A program made the translations under genes and the position numbers. This document shows, piece after piece, positions 41,680 to 49,208 of a DNA stretch of 64,000 nucleotides. The DNA lies in contig JAZOTN010000021.1 in NCBI GenBank assembly GCA_045657665.1, positions 16,215 to 80,214 on the forward strand, read 5' to 3'. The DNA is from RUG12461 sp045657665 (GTDB taxonomy: Bacteria > Bacillota > Clostridia > Lachnospirales > Lachnospiraceae). Numbering within the stretch: position 1 is the first letter of the stretch; every line of letters starts with the position of its first letter. The notes below the pieces were generated by a model. It saw only the letters and a list, made by a program, of their open reading frames with translations. It made no database searches and was not told the origin of the DNA.

Positions 41680-44004
41680 TTATTTCTTTTCGATCTTCGG
41701 AAGCTTTCTTGTCTTCATCACATACCAGAGGTTTGCCGCGATGAAGATGGACGAATAGGTACCGCTGATGAAACCAATCATAAGCGGAAGTGCAAACTCG
41801 CGAATGGAAGCCACACCGAAGATGTAGAGCATCAATACCATGATAAACGTCGTGATCGAGGTATTTAAGGATCTCACGAGCGTCTGTGTCAGCGACTTAT
41901 TCACGAGCTCCGCAAGATTCTCTCTTGTCTCGGTCGCCCGGAGTGCTTTCCGGTTCTCACGGATACGGTCAAAGATGACGATGGTATCGTTGATCGAATA
42001 TCCGACGATCGTCAGCATACAGGCGATAAAGGTATTACCCACCGAAATCCGGATCAGCGCATACGCGGTCAGCACGACGAGCACGTCATGGACCAGCGCG
42101 AGGATCGCGGATCCCGCCGTGCGGAAATCCTTGAACCGGAACCAGATGTATACGAGCATGAACGCAACGGATACGAGGACCGCAACAACCGCGTCACGCC
42201 GCATCTCGTTGGAAATCGTACTGCTGATAGAGTCTCCATCAATGGTCTCAAGATCTACTCCGAAATCACTGACAAGCATCTGATCCAGCGCGGTGCGCTC
42301 ATCGTCCGTCAGTGTTCTGGTACGGATCGTGATCTCCGTTGTACCACTGACCGCGTTTGCATGCACATCTGTATCACCGGTGATCTGTTCCACGGCAGGA
42401 ACAATCTGCTGCTCGATCTCATCAATGGTGTATGTTTTTCCGAAATCAGCAGTCGTTGTAGAACCGCCCATAAACTCGATACTGTAATTAAGCGGCTTGC
42501 CGGTTCCCGCGCCGAAGCCGATCATACCGACAATACCTGCAACGATCACAAGGCAGGAAATTGAGAACCAGATCTTTCTCTTTTCCACAAACCGGATCGG
42601 TTTTCTTTCCTTTGCCTTGCCATAGAACTTCACATCCTGAACGCCTACCGCATAGAAGCTGTACATCAGAAGTCTTGCGATCACAAGCGCCGTAAACATT
42701 GATACGATGATGGAGATCATCAAAGTATCCGCAAAGCCCTTCACCGTTCCGGAGCCGAGGAAATGCAGCACCACCGCTGCGATAAAGGTTGTGATATTTC
42801 CATCCACGATAGCGGAAAGTGCTTTCCGGTATCCCTCCCTGATAGCCGAATGCACCGGAACGCCCTTCGCAGTCTCCTCACGGATACGGGCGAATATAAT
42901 GACATTCGCATCCACGGCCATACCGATACCGAGAATCACACCTGCGATACCGGGCAGGGTGAGCACGATCTCATAAAGATAGATCAAAGCAACAACGATA
43001 CTCGTATAGAGTCCGAGGGCAATCGCTGCCGCCACACCGGAGATTCCATAGAAAATGATCATGAAGATCATGACGATCACAAGACCGATACCGGCTGCCA
43101 GGAGTGATGTCTCAAGCGCCTTGCTTCCGAGCGAAGCACCGACTACCTGGAACTGGAGTTCCTGAAGCTTCAGATCGATCGCACCGATCCGGATAAAGGT
43201 GGCGAGATTTTCCGCCGCTTCAAAGCTCTCCATACCGGTGATCACGCAGTGTCCGTCCGTGATAGCTGCCTGTACATTCGGAACGCTGATGAAATGGTCA
43301 TCATAGTAAATACCGATGGACTCGCCGTTTGCAAATGCCTTTGTCGTCGCATCCGCAAATTTCTGCGTTCCTTCTGAATTCAATGTCAGCTGTACCACCG
43401 GCTCATTATTACCGAGAGTGCTGTTGTTCTGATAACCCGCCGTTGCTTCCTGAACATCCTGTCCGGTCATGATGACGGAACCGTTTGCTATCAGATCTTC
43501 GATCGGATAATTCAGCTCATATCCGCCCGGTTCCACACCGGTATAGCTGTAGTTCTGATTGCCATCCGCGTCCGTCTGGCTGATGAAGTAAAGAGATCCG
43601 GGGCTCCCCAGATCCTCAAGTACACGATCCGCTTCCGAGCCCTGGACACCCGGGATCTCAACCGTGATCCGGTCATTTCCCTCACGGTAAACCGAGTACT
43701 CATTATTATAAGAAGCGGCACGCTCCTCCATCTTGCTGATCGTGTCATTGATGGCTTCCTGGGAAGGATTCTCATCCACAATCTGATAGGTGACCGAAAC
43801 GCCACCGGCCAAATCCAGTCCAAGTTTAATGGACATATCCTGATCTGACGCAGCATCTCCGGCTTCTGTGCTCTCTGTTACAGCTGCGGTTTCATCCGTA
43901 ACGGTGTCGCGTACCACCAGATACGTTACGAAACACATCGCGGCAAGGCATGCCAGTATGATCAGTAAAATAAGCGCTCCCTGCCATTTCTTCATCGTCT
44001 TCAT
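41680..44004 (-). CDS. secDF: Protein translocase SecDF fusion
   Basis: The product of about 774 residues has the SecD half (IKLGLDLAGGVSVTYQ, then NVIIFARIREETAKG in the membrane part) joined to the SecF half (FGKTYTIDEIEQQI, then YSINDTIVIFDRIREN). About twelve membrane helices are predicted. SecDF uses the proton motive force to pull proteins out of the SecYEG channel. A GTG at 44016 is in frame but lies on the AAGGAG; ATG 44004, eleven bases after it, is my choice. SCIFF loci are very often next to secD/secF. Confidence 0.95.
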   Translation of the reverse strand: MKTMKKWQGALILLIILACLAAMCFVTYLVVRDTVTDETAAVTESTEAGDAASDQDMSIKLGLDLAGGVSVTYQIVDENPSQEAINDTISKMEERAASYNNEYSVYREGNDRITVEIPGVQGSEADRVLEDLGSPGSLYFISQTDADGNQNYSYTGVEPGGYELNYPIEDLIANGSVIMTGQDVQEATAGYQNNSTLGNNEPVVQLTLNSEGTQKFADATTKAFANGESIGIYYDDHFISVPNVQAAITDGHCVITGMESFEAAENLATFIRIGAIDLKLQELQFQVVGASLGSKALETSLLAAGIGLVIVMIFMIIFYGISGVAAAIALGLYTSIVVALIYLYEIVLTLPGIAGVILGIGMAVDANVIIFARIREETAKGVPVHSAIREGYRKALSAIVDGNITTFIAAVVLHFLGSGTVKGFADTLMISIIVSMFTALVIARLLMYSFYAVGVQDVKFYGKAKERKPIRFVEKRKIWFSISCLVIVAGIVGMIGFGAGTGKPLNYSIEFMGGSTTTADFGKTYTIDEIEQQIVPAVEQITGDTDVHANAVSGTTEITIRTRTLTDDERTALDQMLVSDFGVDLETIDGDSISSTISNEMRRDAVVAVLVSVAFMLVYIWFRFKDFRTAGSAILALVHDVLVVLTAYALIRISVGNTFIACMLTIVGYSINDTIVIFDRIRENRKALRATETRENLAELVNKSLTQTLVRSLNTSITTFIMVLMLYIFGVASIREFALPLMIGFISGTYSSIFIAANLWYVMKTRKLPKIEKK

Positions 44005-44062
44005 TTCTTCATACACTCCTTAAATATTCTACGTTTTTGTTATGAGCACCCTTCTCCGATGT

Positions 44063-44104
44063 CACTAAATTCATTCTTCGCCTTCGGCTCGAATTCATTA
44101 AGTG
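44063..44104. repeat. Imperfect hairpin in the secDF leader
   Basis: CACTAAATTCATTC (44063-44076) pairs with GAATTCATTAAGTG (44091-44104) at 11 of 14 positions, enclosing a small TTCG-CGAA stem. CCCTGTATGGG lies next to it. It may be an intergenic repeat of the lineage. Confidence 0.4.
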
Positions 44105-44121
44105 TCCCTGTATGGGCTTCT

Positions 44122-45486
44122 CTAAGCTCGCTGTCGCTCGCTAAGAGCTGCCACAAGCATGATCGCACATTCCACGCGCTTCCTCTGAAGTTCGCAGCCA
44201 AGATCATATGCATCCAGAATACTGCCATGAAAGTTGTAAGAGTTTGCGGCGCATCCTCCGCTGCAATAATACTTTGCGAAGCAGTTCCGGCACTTTTCCC
44301 TGGCATACACATTGCAGCCCTTGAATTCGTCGACCAGATCCGTCCTTTGGATCCCGTCCGTAACATTCCCGAGAAGAAAGTCCGGATTTCCGACGAACTG
44401 ATGGCACGGATACAGATCCCCCTGCGGCGTCACCGCAAGATACTCCGTCCCGGAGCCGCACCCTGAAAGCCGTTTATATACACATGGTCCACCCTCCAAA
44501 TCTACCATAAAATGGAAGAAATTGAAAGCTTTTTCTGTATTTATGCGGTCTGCCATCTCTTTCGCAAGAGTGTCATACTCTTCAAAGAGCACCGGCAGAT
44601 CCTCCTCCGAAAGTGCGTATGGATCCTCGGGCTTTGCCACCACGGGCTCCACGGAGATCTGCTTGAATCCGAGGTCCGCAAGATAGAGCACGTCCTTTGA
44701 AAAATCCGTATTGTAGTGCGTAAAGGTACCCCGCACGTAATATCTTTCCTGACCACGGCTTTCCGCAAGCTTTTGGAACTTCGGCACAATGAGGTCATAG
44801 CTGCCGCTTCCGTTCGGAAAGGGTCTCATCCGGTCGTTTGTTTCCTTCCGGCCGTCGATCGAGAGCACCACATTTGCCATTTCCCGATTGACGAATTCCC
44901 CGATCTCATCATTTAATAGCACGCCGTTTGTTGTCAGCGTGAAACGGAAGTTCTTGTCATGGAGCTTCTCCTGCTCTCTTCCGTATGCAACCAGCTGCTT
45001 TACCACTTCGAAATTCAGCGTCGGTTCCCCGCCGAAGAAATCGACCTCGAGGTTCCGCCTCATCCCGGAGTTTCTGATCAGAAAATCCAGCGCCGCCTTT
45101 CCGATCTCATAGGACATCAGGGATCGTTTTCCGTGATACTCTCCCTCCTCGGCAAAACAATACCTGCACGCCAGATTACAGTCATGGGCGATATGAAGGC
45201 AAAGGGCCTTCACGACAGTCGGACGGGCTTTGAAATCAATAACAGCTTCCTGATAGGTGTCTTCAGTGAAAAGCTCTCCCGCATCGATGAGCGACTTTAT
45301 CTCGGTCAGCACCTCCCTGATATCATCCGGAGAATACCTGTCTCCGAGCTGCCTTATAATCGACGCCTCATCATTCTCTTTGTATAGCGCAATCACCTCA
45401 TAGGTGATCTCATCCACGACATGGATCGCGCCGCTGTTCACATCCAGCACTATATTGTAGCCGTTGTTTCGGAACTGATGAATCAT
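44122..45486 (-). CDS. scfB: SCIFF peptide maturase (radical SAM, SPASM-type)
   Basis: The 454-residue enzyme has an N-terminal peptide-binding domain (1-75, PqqD/RRE-like, MIHQFRNNGYNIVLDVNSGA), the radical SAM cluster CNLACRYC (Cys103, 107, 110), and a C-terminal SPASM region with CGSGTEYLAVTPQG and CNVYAREKCRNC and CSGGC that holds two auxiliary iron-sulfur clusters. It forms a thioether link between a Cys and a Thr in the SCIFF peptide. It follows the peptide gene by 65 bp and precedes secDF, the conserved clostridial arrangement. Confidence 0.96.
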   Translation of the reverse strand: MIHQFRNNGYNIVLDVNSGAIHVVDEITYEVIALYKENDEASIIRQLGDRYSPDDIREVLTEIKSLIDAGELFTEDTYQEAVIDFKARPTVVKALCLHIAHDCNLACRYCFAEEGEYHGKRSLMSYEIGKAALDFLIRNSGMRRNLEVDFFGGEPTLNFEVVKQLVAYGREQEKLHDKNFRFTLTTNGVLLNDEIGEFVNREMANVVLSIDGRKETNDRMRPFPNGSGSYDLIVPKFQKLAESRGQERYYVRGTFTHYNTDFSKDVLYLADLGFKQISVEPVVAKPEDPYALSEEDLPVLFEEYDTLAKEMADRINTEKAFNFFHFMVDLEGGPCVYKRLSGCGSGTEYLAVTPQGDLYPCHQFVGNPDFLLGNVTDGIQRTDLVDEFKGCNVYAREKCRNCFAKYYCSGGCAANSYNFHGSILDAYDLGCELQRKRVECAIMLVAALSERQRA

Positions 45487-45551
45487 TTTAAGCGCATTAA
45501 ATGACCGCCCGTTTCACGGACGGCCACCTAAGTCCTTCCTTTTATAAAACC

Positions 45552-45698
45552 TTATCTCTTCGACTGCTCGCAGGTCTGATTGCCGACCGTACAGCTGGTC
45601 TTGCACGCGGACTGGCAGGAGGTCTGGCACTCGCCGCAACCGCCCTTCTTCAGCGTGCTCTGAAGTTTCTTCGTGTTAAGTGTCTTGATATGCTTCAT
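45552..45698 (-). CDS. scfA: SCIFF precursor peptide (six Cys in forty-five residues)
   Basis: The 48-residue peptide begins MKHIKTLNTKKLQSTLKKGG and has Cys at positions 21, 24, 28, 32, 36 and 43, the defining six-Cys layout, with Thr and Ser between them as cross-link partners. AAAAAGGAG lies eight bases before the ATG. It is the substrate of the adjacent radical SAM enzyme and is made by almost all Clostridia. Its job in the cell is not settled. It is short enough to be missed by automatic gene finders. Confidence 0.96.
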   Translation of the reverse strand: MKHIKTLNTKKLQSTLKKGGCGECQTSCQSACKTSCTVGNQTCEQSKR

Positions 45699-45730
45699 GG
45701 GTTGTCTCCTTTTTCGCAAAGATTTCGCAT

Positions 45731-45739
45731 ATTATACCA
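45731..45739 (-). promoter_or_regulatory. Extended -10 promoter of the SCIFF locus
   Basis: Minus-strand TGGTATAAT is an extended -10 (TATAAT at 45731-45736). The -35 is weak. The leader is about 27 bases and carries the AAGGAG. Confidence 0.6.
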
Positions 45740-45783
45740 TACTTTTTTGTGAGAGAAAAGAGGGAAATATGATCAGTCTTTCC

Positions 45784-46437
45784 TTAGAACGCAACCTCTT
45801 CCTGTTCGCTCCTCGCCCTGGTGATGGCTTCGTTGAGAGAGAGCATTTTATCGTCCAGCATGGCTACGATCCCGGCACATTCACGGAGGTCATGGCTGAT
45901 GTAATCCGGTGCGTTTCCTTCGAACTTGTAGTAGATCTTGTGCTCAAGGCTTGCCCAGAAATCCATGGCGATCGTCCGGATCTGGATCTCCACCTTGGTA
46001 TCCACCACGCGGTCCGTCATAAAAATCGGAACCGTCACGAGCAGATGATAGCTCTTGTAGCCACTCTGCTTTGGATGCCGGATATAGTCCTTCACCGAAA
46101 CCACCGTAAGGTCATTCTGCTTCCCGATCATCTCGGCGAGCTTATAGATATCCGAGGTAAAGGAACACACGATCCGGATGCCGGCAATGTCGTTCACGTG
46201 GTTTACCATGTTGGCCACGCTGGAGTCATAGCCGTGCCGCCGGAGCTTTTTCACGATGCTTTCCGCCGTCTTGACACGGGATTTCACATATTCGATCGGA
46301 TTATAATTATGAACATGCCGGAACTCGTCATTCAGTATCTCAATTTTTGTATTAACTTCCTTCAGCGCCGAATTGTAAAGGAACATAACGGTATTCCATC
46401 CGTCAACATCGTCACTGAACAGGGTCGGATCCGCCAA
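45784..46437 (-). CDS. Small alarmone synthetase (RelQ/YjbM-like GTP pyrophosphokinase)
   Basis: The 217-residue protein consists of a RelA/SpoT synthetase domain alone: VKKLRRHGYDSS, DIAGIRIVCSF, HPKQSGYKSYHLLV (substrate-binding Tyr) and VEIQIRTIAMDFWASLEHK (catalytic Glu in EIQIRT). No HD hydrolase, TGS or ACT domains are present. Length and lack of them define the small alarmone synthetases that make ppGpp or pGpp under envelope or other stress. Start is TTG 46437, ten bases after GGAG. The leader holds a palindrome. Confidence 0.92.
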   Translation of the reverse strand: MADPTLFSDDVDGWNTVMFLYNSALKEVNTKIEILNDEFRHVHNYNPIEYVKSRVKTAESIVKKLRRHGYDSSVANMVNHVNDIAGIRIVCSFTSDIYKLAEMIGKQNDLTVVSVKDYIRHPKQSGYKSYHLLVTVPIFMTDRVVDTKVEIQIRTIAMDFWASLEHKIYYKFEGNAPDYISHDLRECAGIVAMLDDKMLSLNEAITRARSEQEEVAF

Positions 46438-46473
46438 CTGTCTTCATCTCCGTTTCATTTATTATGTTTAACT

Positions 46474-46501
46474 CGCCAAAAGTGCCATGTGACTTTTGGC
46501 G
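46474..46501. repeat. Palindrome in the alarmone synthetase leader, same family as 38706-38749
   Basis: CGCCAAAAGT pairs perfectly with ACTTTTGGCG around GCCATGTG. Compared with the copy at 38712-38743 the arms keep AAAAGT/ACTTTT and the loop keeps CATGTG, while the outer GGGGTC/GACCCC became CGCC/GGCG with both strands changed together. Confidence 0.8.
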
Positions 46502-46588
46502 TCTCAATCACTAATTATAGTTATTTTACCATATGCCATCTGTAAAGTCGAGAGGGCTCTATGTAGTTTTCACAGTTTTTTCATAATT

Positions 46589-47158
46589 TTAATCCGTTTT
46601 TTGTGCACTTTTTCTTTCGTAAACGAGCATGTCTTTCTGAGAAACGATCACATCGCCCGCCGCGACAAATCCGAGTTTCTCTGCAAAACGGATCGAACCG
46701 TCGTTTTCCGGCTCAATGAGACTCGTAAAAGTATCCTCTCCGAACTCTTTTTCCATATACCGGATCGCCGCACGACAGACCTCGGTCGCGTAGCCCTGCC
46801 TCTGGAGACGGGTCGTAATGACATAACCGAGCTCAAGGATCCGCCTCATGCCGCCTTTCCCGTCCGGGATCTCACGGTCATCAAATCCGACTCTTCCGAT
46901 CAGTTCTCCCGTTTTTTTATCGCAGACAACCCACATCCCGTAGCCGTAAAAACCGTAGATCATCCGGATATAAGTCTTTGTATACTCGACTTCTTCGTCC
47001 CATTCGTAGAGAGGCTCCATATGATCCGTGATATCGGGTTCGTCATAGATCCTGTAAAGCGCCGGAAGATCCGAAAGCCGGATCTCTCTTACGAGGCACC
47101 GCTCTGTCCGAAAGATCTCAGTACCTTTTTCGTAATCAAAATCATCCGTTTCCGCCAC
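46589..47158 (-). CDS. GNAT-family acetyltransferase
   Basis: The 189-residue protein shows the RimJ/RimL-type pattern: FRTERCLVREIRLSDLPALYRIYDEPDI, the strand GMWVVCDKKTGELIGRVGF, the acetyl-CoA loop RQGYATEVCRAAIRY and the SIRFAEKLGFV end. Start is GTG 47158, nine bases after GGAGG, beginning one base before the stop of the upstream small gene; the frame's earlier start at 47260 lies inside that gene and is rejected. Acceptor is unknown: ribosomal protein N-termini, sugar nucleotides or antibiotics are possible. Confidence 0.85.
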   Translation of the reverse strand: MAETDDFDYEKGTEIFRTERCLVREIRLSDLPALYRIYDEPDITDHMEPLYEWDEEVEYTKTYIRMIYGFYGYGMWVVCDKKTGELIGRVGFDDREIPDGKGGMRRILELGYVITTRLQRQGYATEVCRAAIRYMEKEFGEDTFTSLIEPENDGSIRFAEKLGFVAAGDVIVSQKDMLVYERKSAQKTD

Positions 47159-47159
47159 G

Positions 47160-47423
47160 TCAGTCTTCCTCCAGAACATGGATCTCCAGGTAATCGAACG
47201 GGATCTCTTCGATGAACGAATCCTGGCGAAACCTGGCCTTGCTGTGTTCCTTAAACTCACGGACTACGGAATCCAGCCAGATCGGCTTCGAAAGATCGAG
47301 CTGATAACAGGCTTCTTCAAGCGCCCGGAATATCTTATGCGTTCTTGTATCCTCGCTGTTATCCGTGATCTCAACGTCCCGGATGAGGCGGTTATCTTTC
47401 CATTCCTTAAACCAGATCCGCAT
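47160..47423 (-). CDS. Conserved-looking small hypothetical protein
   Basis: The 87-residue acidic protein has no recognised domain. Its strand-helix-strand pattern (IWFKEWKDNRLIRDVEI, TRTHKIFRALEEACYQLDL, WLDSVVREFKEH, DYLEIHVLEED) suggests a small alpha/beta fold. It starts directly after the rRNA methyltransferase stop (TGAATG) with GAGG seven bases upstream, and its stop overlaps the GNAT start. Reliable gene, unknown function. Confidence 0.8.
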   Translation of the reverse strand: MRIWFKEWKDNRLIRDVEITDNSEDTRTHKIFRALEEACYQLDLSKPIWLDSVVREFKEHSKARFRQDSFIEEIPFDYLEIHVLEED

Positions 47424-48176
47424 TCAAAAACCTCTTTGTCTTGCTGCCTCATACATCAGGAGCGAAGCGGCCACTGCCGCGTTCAGGGATTCCAGTTTGC
47501 CTCCCATCGGGATGTGCACGGTTTCATCCGAAAGAGCCTTTGCCTCTTCCGTCAATCCGTTTCCCTCATTGCCGATGAGAAAAGCCGCCGGTTTCCGGTA
47601 ATCTGCCTCATCGTACCGCTTTTTCGCGTCCGGCTCTGCCGCAAAAAGACAGATCCCGTGCATATGAAGAATGTCTGCAGCTTCCTCTACCGTTTCCACA
47701 AAAAAATGCGGCATCCGGTAAATGCTTCCCATTGTGGATCGCACGGCTTTCGGCGCGTAAATATCTGTTGTTCCTTTCACAAGAAAAACCGCATCCACTC
47801 CCGCGCCTTCGGCAGTGCGGAAGATCGTCCCGAGATTCCCCGGATCCTGAATGGATTCCAGGATCATAAAAAGTCCGTTTTCTTTCGCAAAAACCTCTTC
47901 CTTTGAAAACGAGGGACAGCTCATCACCGCAAGGATCCCCTGCGGCGTCTTTGTATCGGAAAGCTTTTCAAAAACCCTTTCTTCCACTGTTTCGGCATTC
48001 TCTGCCTCAGAATGTGTATCAGCATATTCTTCCGTTACATAAAGTGCACGGATCTTATCCTTTGGCATTTCCGATACGATCCTCTCTCCCTCGACGACAA
48101 AAAGCCCGGTTTTTCGCCGGGCCTTGTGTTTCGTCTTCAGTTCCTGAATGGTCTGGATCTGTTTTTTTGTGATCAT
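47424..48176 (-). CDS. SpoU/TrmH-family RNA 2'-O-methyltransferase
   Basis: The 250-residue enzyme has the SPOUT knot motifs: motif 1 LESIQDPGNLGTIFRTAEGAG, motif 2 FLIGNEGNGLTEEA and motif 3 IPMGGKLESLNAAVAASLLMYE. An N-terminal substrate-binding domain precedes (L30e-like, KTGLFVVEGERIV). It methylates a ribose in 23S rRNA or tRNA, most like RlmB/TsnR types. It follows pfkA by 5 bp. Confidence 0.9.
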   Translation of the reverse strand: MITKKQIQTIQELKTKHKARRKTGLFVVEGERIVSEMPKDKIRALYVTEEYADTHSEAENAETVEERVFEKLSDTKTPQGILAVMSCPSFSKEEVFAKENGLFMILESIQDPGNLGTIFRTAEGAGVDAVFLVKGTTDIYAPKAVRSTMGSIYRMPHFFVETVEEAADILHMHGICLFAAEPDAKKRYDEADYRKPAAFLIGNEGNGLTEEAKALSDETVHIPMGGKLESLNAAVAASLLMYEAARQRGF

Positions 48177-48181
48177 ACGTA

Positions 48182-49159
48182 CTATCTTGCAAGGTTTAGA
48201 CTTATCTGATAATCATAATCATCAATATGCTTCTCCATCGCAAGCGCTTCGTCGATGTCAAAGTCCGTGAACTTTCCGTCGCGGTATGCCACGACGCGGT
48301 TGCTCTTTCCCTCGCAGAGAAGGTCCACCGCCATGCATCCCATCGTGGAAGCGTAGACACGGTCTTTACAGGTGGGGCTGCCGCCGCGCTGCATGTGACC
48401 CAGGATCGTCGCACGGGTCTCAACGCCTGTTGCAACCTCGATACGTTTTGCCATACTCGTGGAATGGCCGATACCCTCCGCATTGATGATGATATGATGT
48501 TGTTTTCCTTTTTTCCGGTTCTCGACGATATGGTTCACCAGTTTCTGCTCATCGTAGTCATACCGTTCGGGAAGGAGGATATCCTCTGCACCGTTCGCGA
48601 TACCGCACCAGAGTGCGATAAATCCGGCACCACGTCCCATAACCTCAATGATAGAGCATCTTTCATGACTGGTCGAAGTATCGCGAATCTTGTCAATGGC
48701 CTCCATCGCCGTATTGACTGCCGTGTCAAAGCCGATCGTATAGTCTGTGCAGGCAATATCCAGATCGATGGTTCCCGGAACACCTACCGTATTGATCCCA
48801 TGTGCTGCAAGCTTCTGTGCTCCGCGGAAGGAACCGTCGCCTCCGATCACCACCACGGCATCGATCCCGTGCTTTTTGCACATATCCGCGCCGAGCTGCT
48901 GGCCTTCCGGAGTCTGGAATTCAAGGCAGCGTGCGGTCTGAAGGATCGTACCGCCCTTCTGGATCGTATCGGACACGCTCCGCGCATCCATCTCCTCGAT
49001 CTCTCCCTGAAGAAGTCCGGAGTATCCTCTTTTGATACCCATGACTTTCTTTCCTTTTACAAGCGCCTCCCGTACCACCGCACGGATCGCGGCGTTCATA
49101 CCGGGCGCATCGCCTCCGCTTGTCAGTACACCGATGGTTTTGATCTCTTTTGCTGCCAT
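48182..49159 (-). CDS. pfkA: 6-phosphofructokinase
   Basis: The 325-residue ATP-type enzyme has GVLTSGGDAPGMNAAIRAVV at its N-terminus, GGDGSFRGAQKL, and the catalytic loop GTIDLDIACTDYTIGFDTAVNT. The usual TIDND reads TIDLD; the two catalytic Asp are kept and Asn is replaced by Leu. It phosphorylates fructose 6-phosphate, the key glycolytic step for the sugar pathways in this window. It lies between dnaE and the rRNA methyltransferase, a common grouping in Clostridia. Confidence 0.95.
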   Translation of the reverse strand: MAAKEIKTIGVLTSGGDAPGMNAAIRAVVREALVKGKKVMGIKRGYSGLLQGEIEEMDARSVSDTIQKGGTILQTARCLEFQTPEGQQLGADMCKKHGIDAVVVIGGDGSFRGAQKLAAHGINTVGVPGTIDLDIACTDYTIGFDTAVNTAMEAIDKIRDTSTSHERCSIIEVMGRGAGFIALWCGIANGAEDILLPERYDYDEQKLVNHIVENRKKGKQHHIIINAEGIGHSTSMAKRIEVATGVETRATILGHMQRGGSPTCKDRVYASTMGCMAVDLLCEGKSNRVVAYRDGKFTDFDIDEALAMEKHIDDYDYQISLNLAR

Positions 49160-49208
49160 ATGATTCTCCTCTTTTACAGCTTTTTACCTGATCCAATGTA
49201 TCGGCCGT

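Noticed and set aside
44040..44366. 108-residue minus-strand frame between secDF and the maturase
   Set aside because: Mostly overlaps the maturase in another frame; no start signal.
48182..49159. TIDLD instead of TIDND in pfkA as a sign of inactivity
   Set aside because: Both catalytic Asp residues are kept; only the Asn between them changed, and the rest is canonical.
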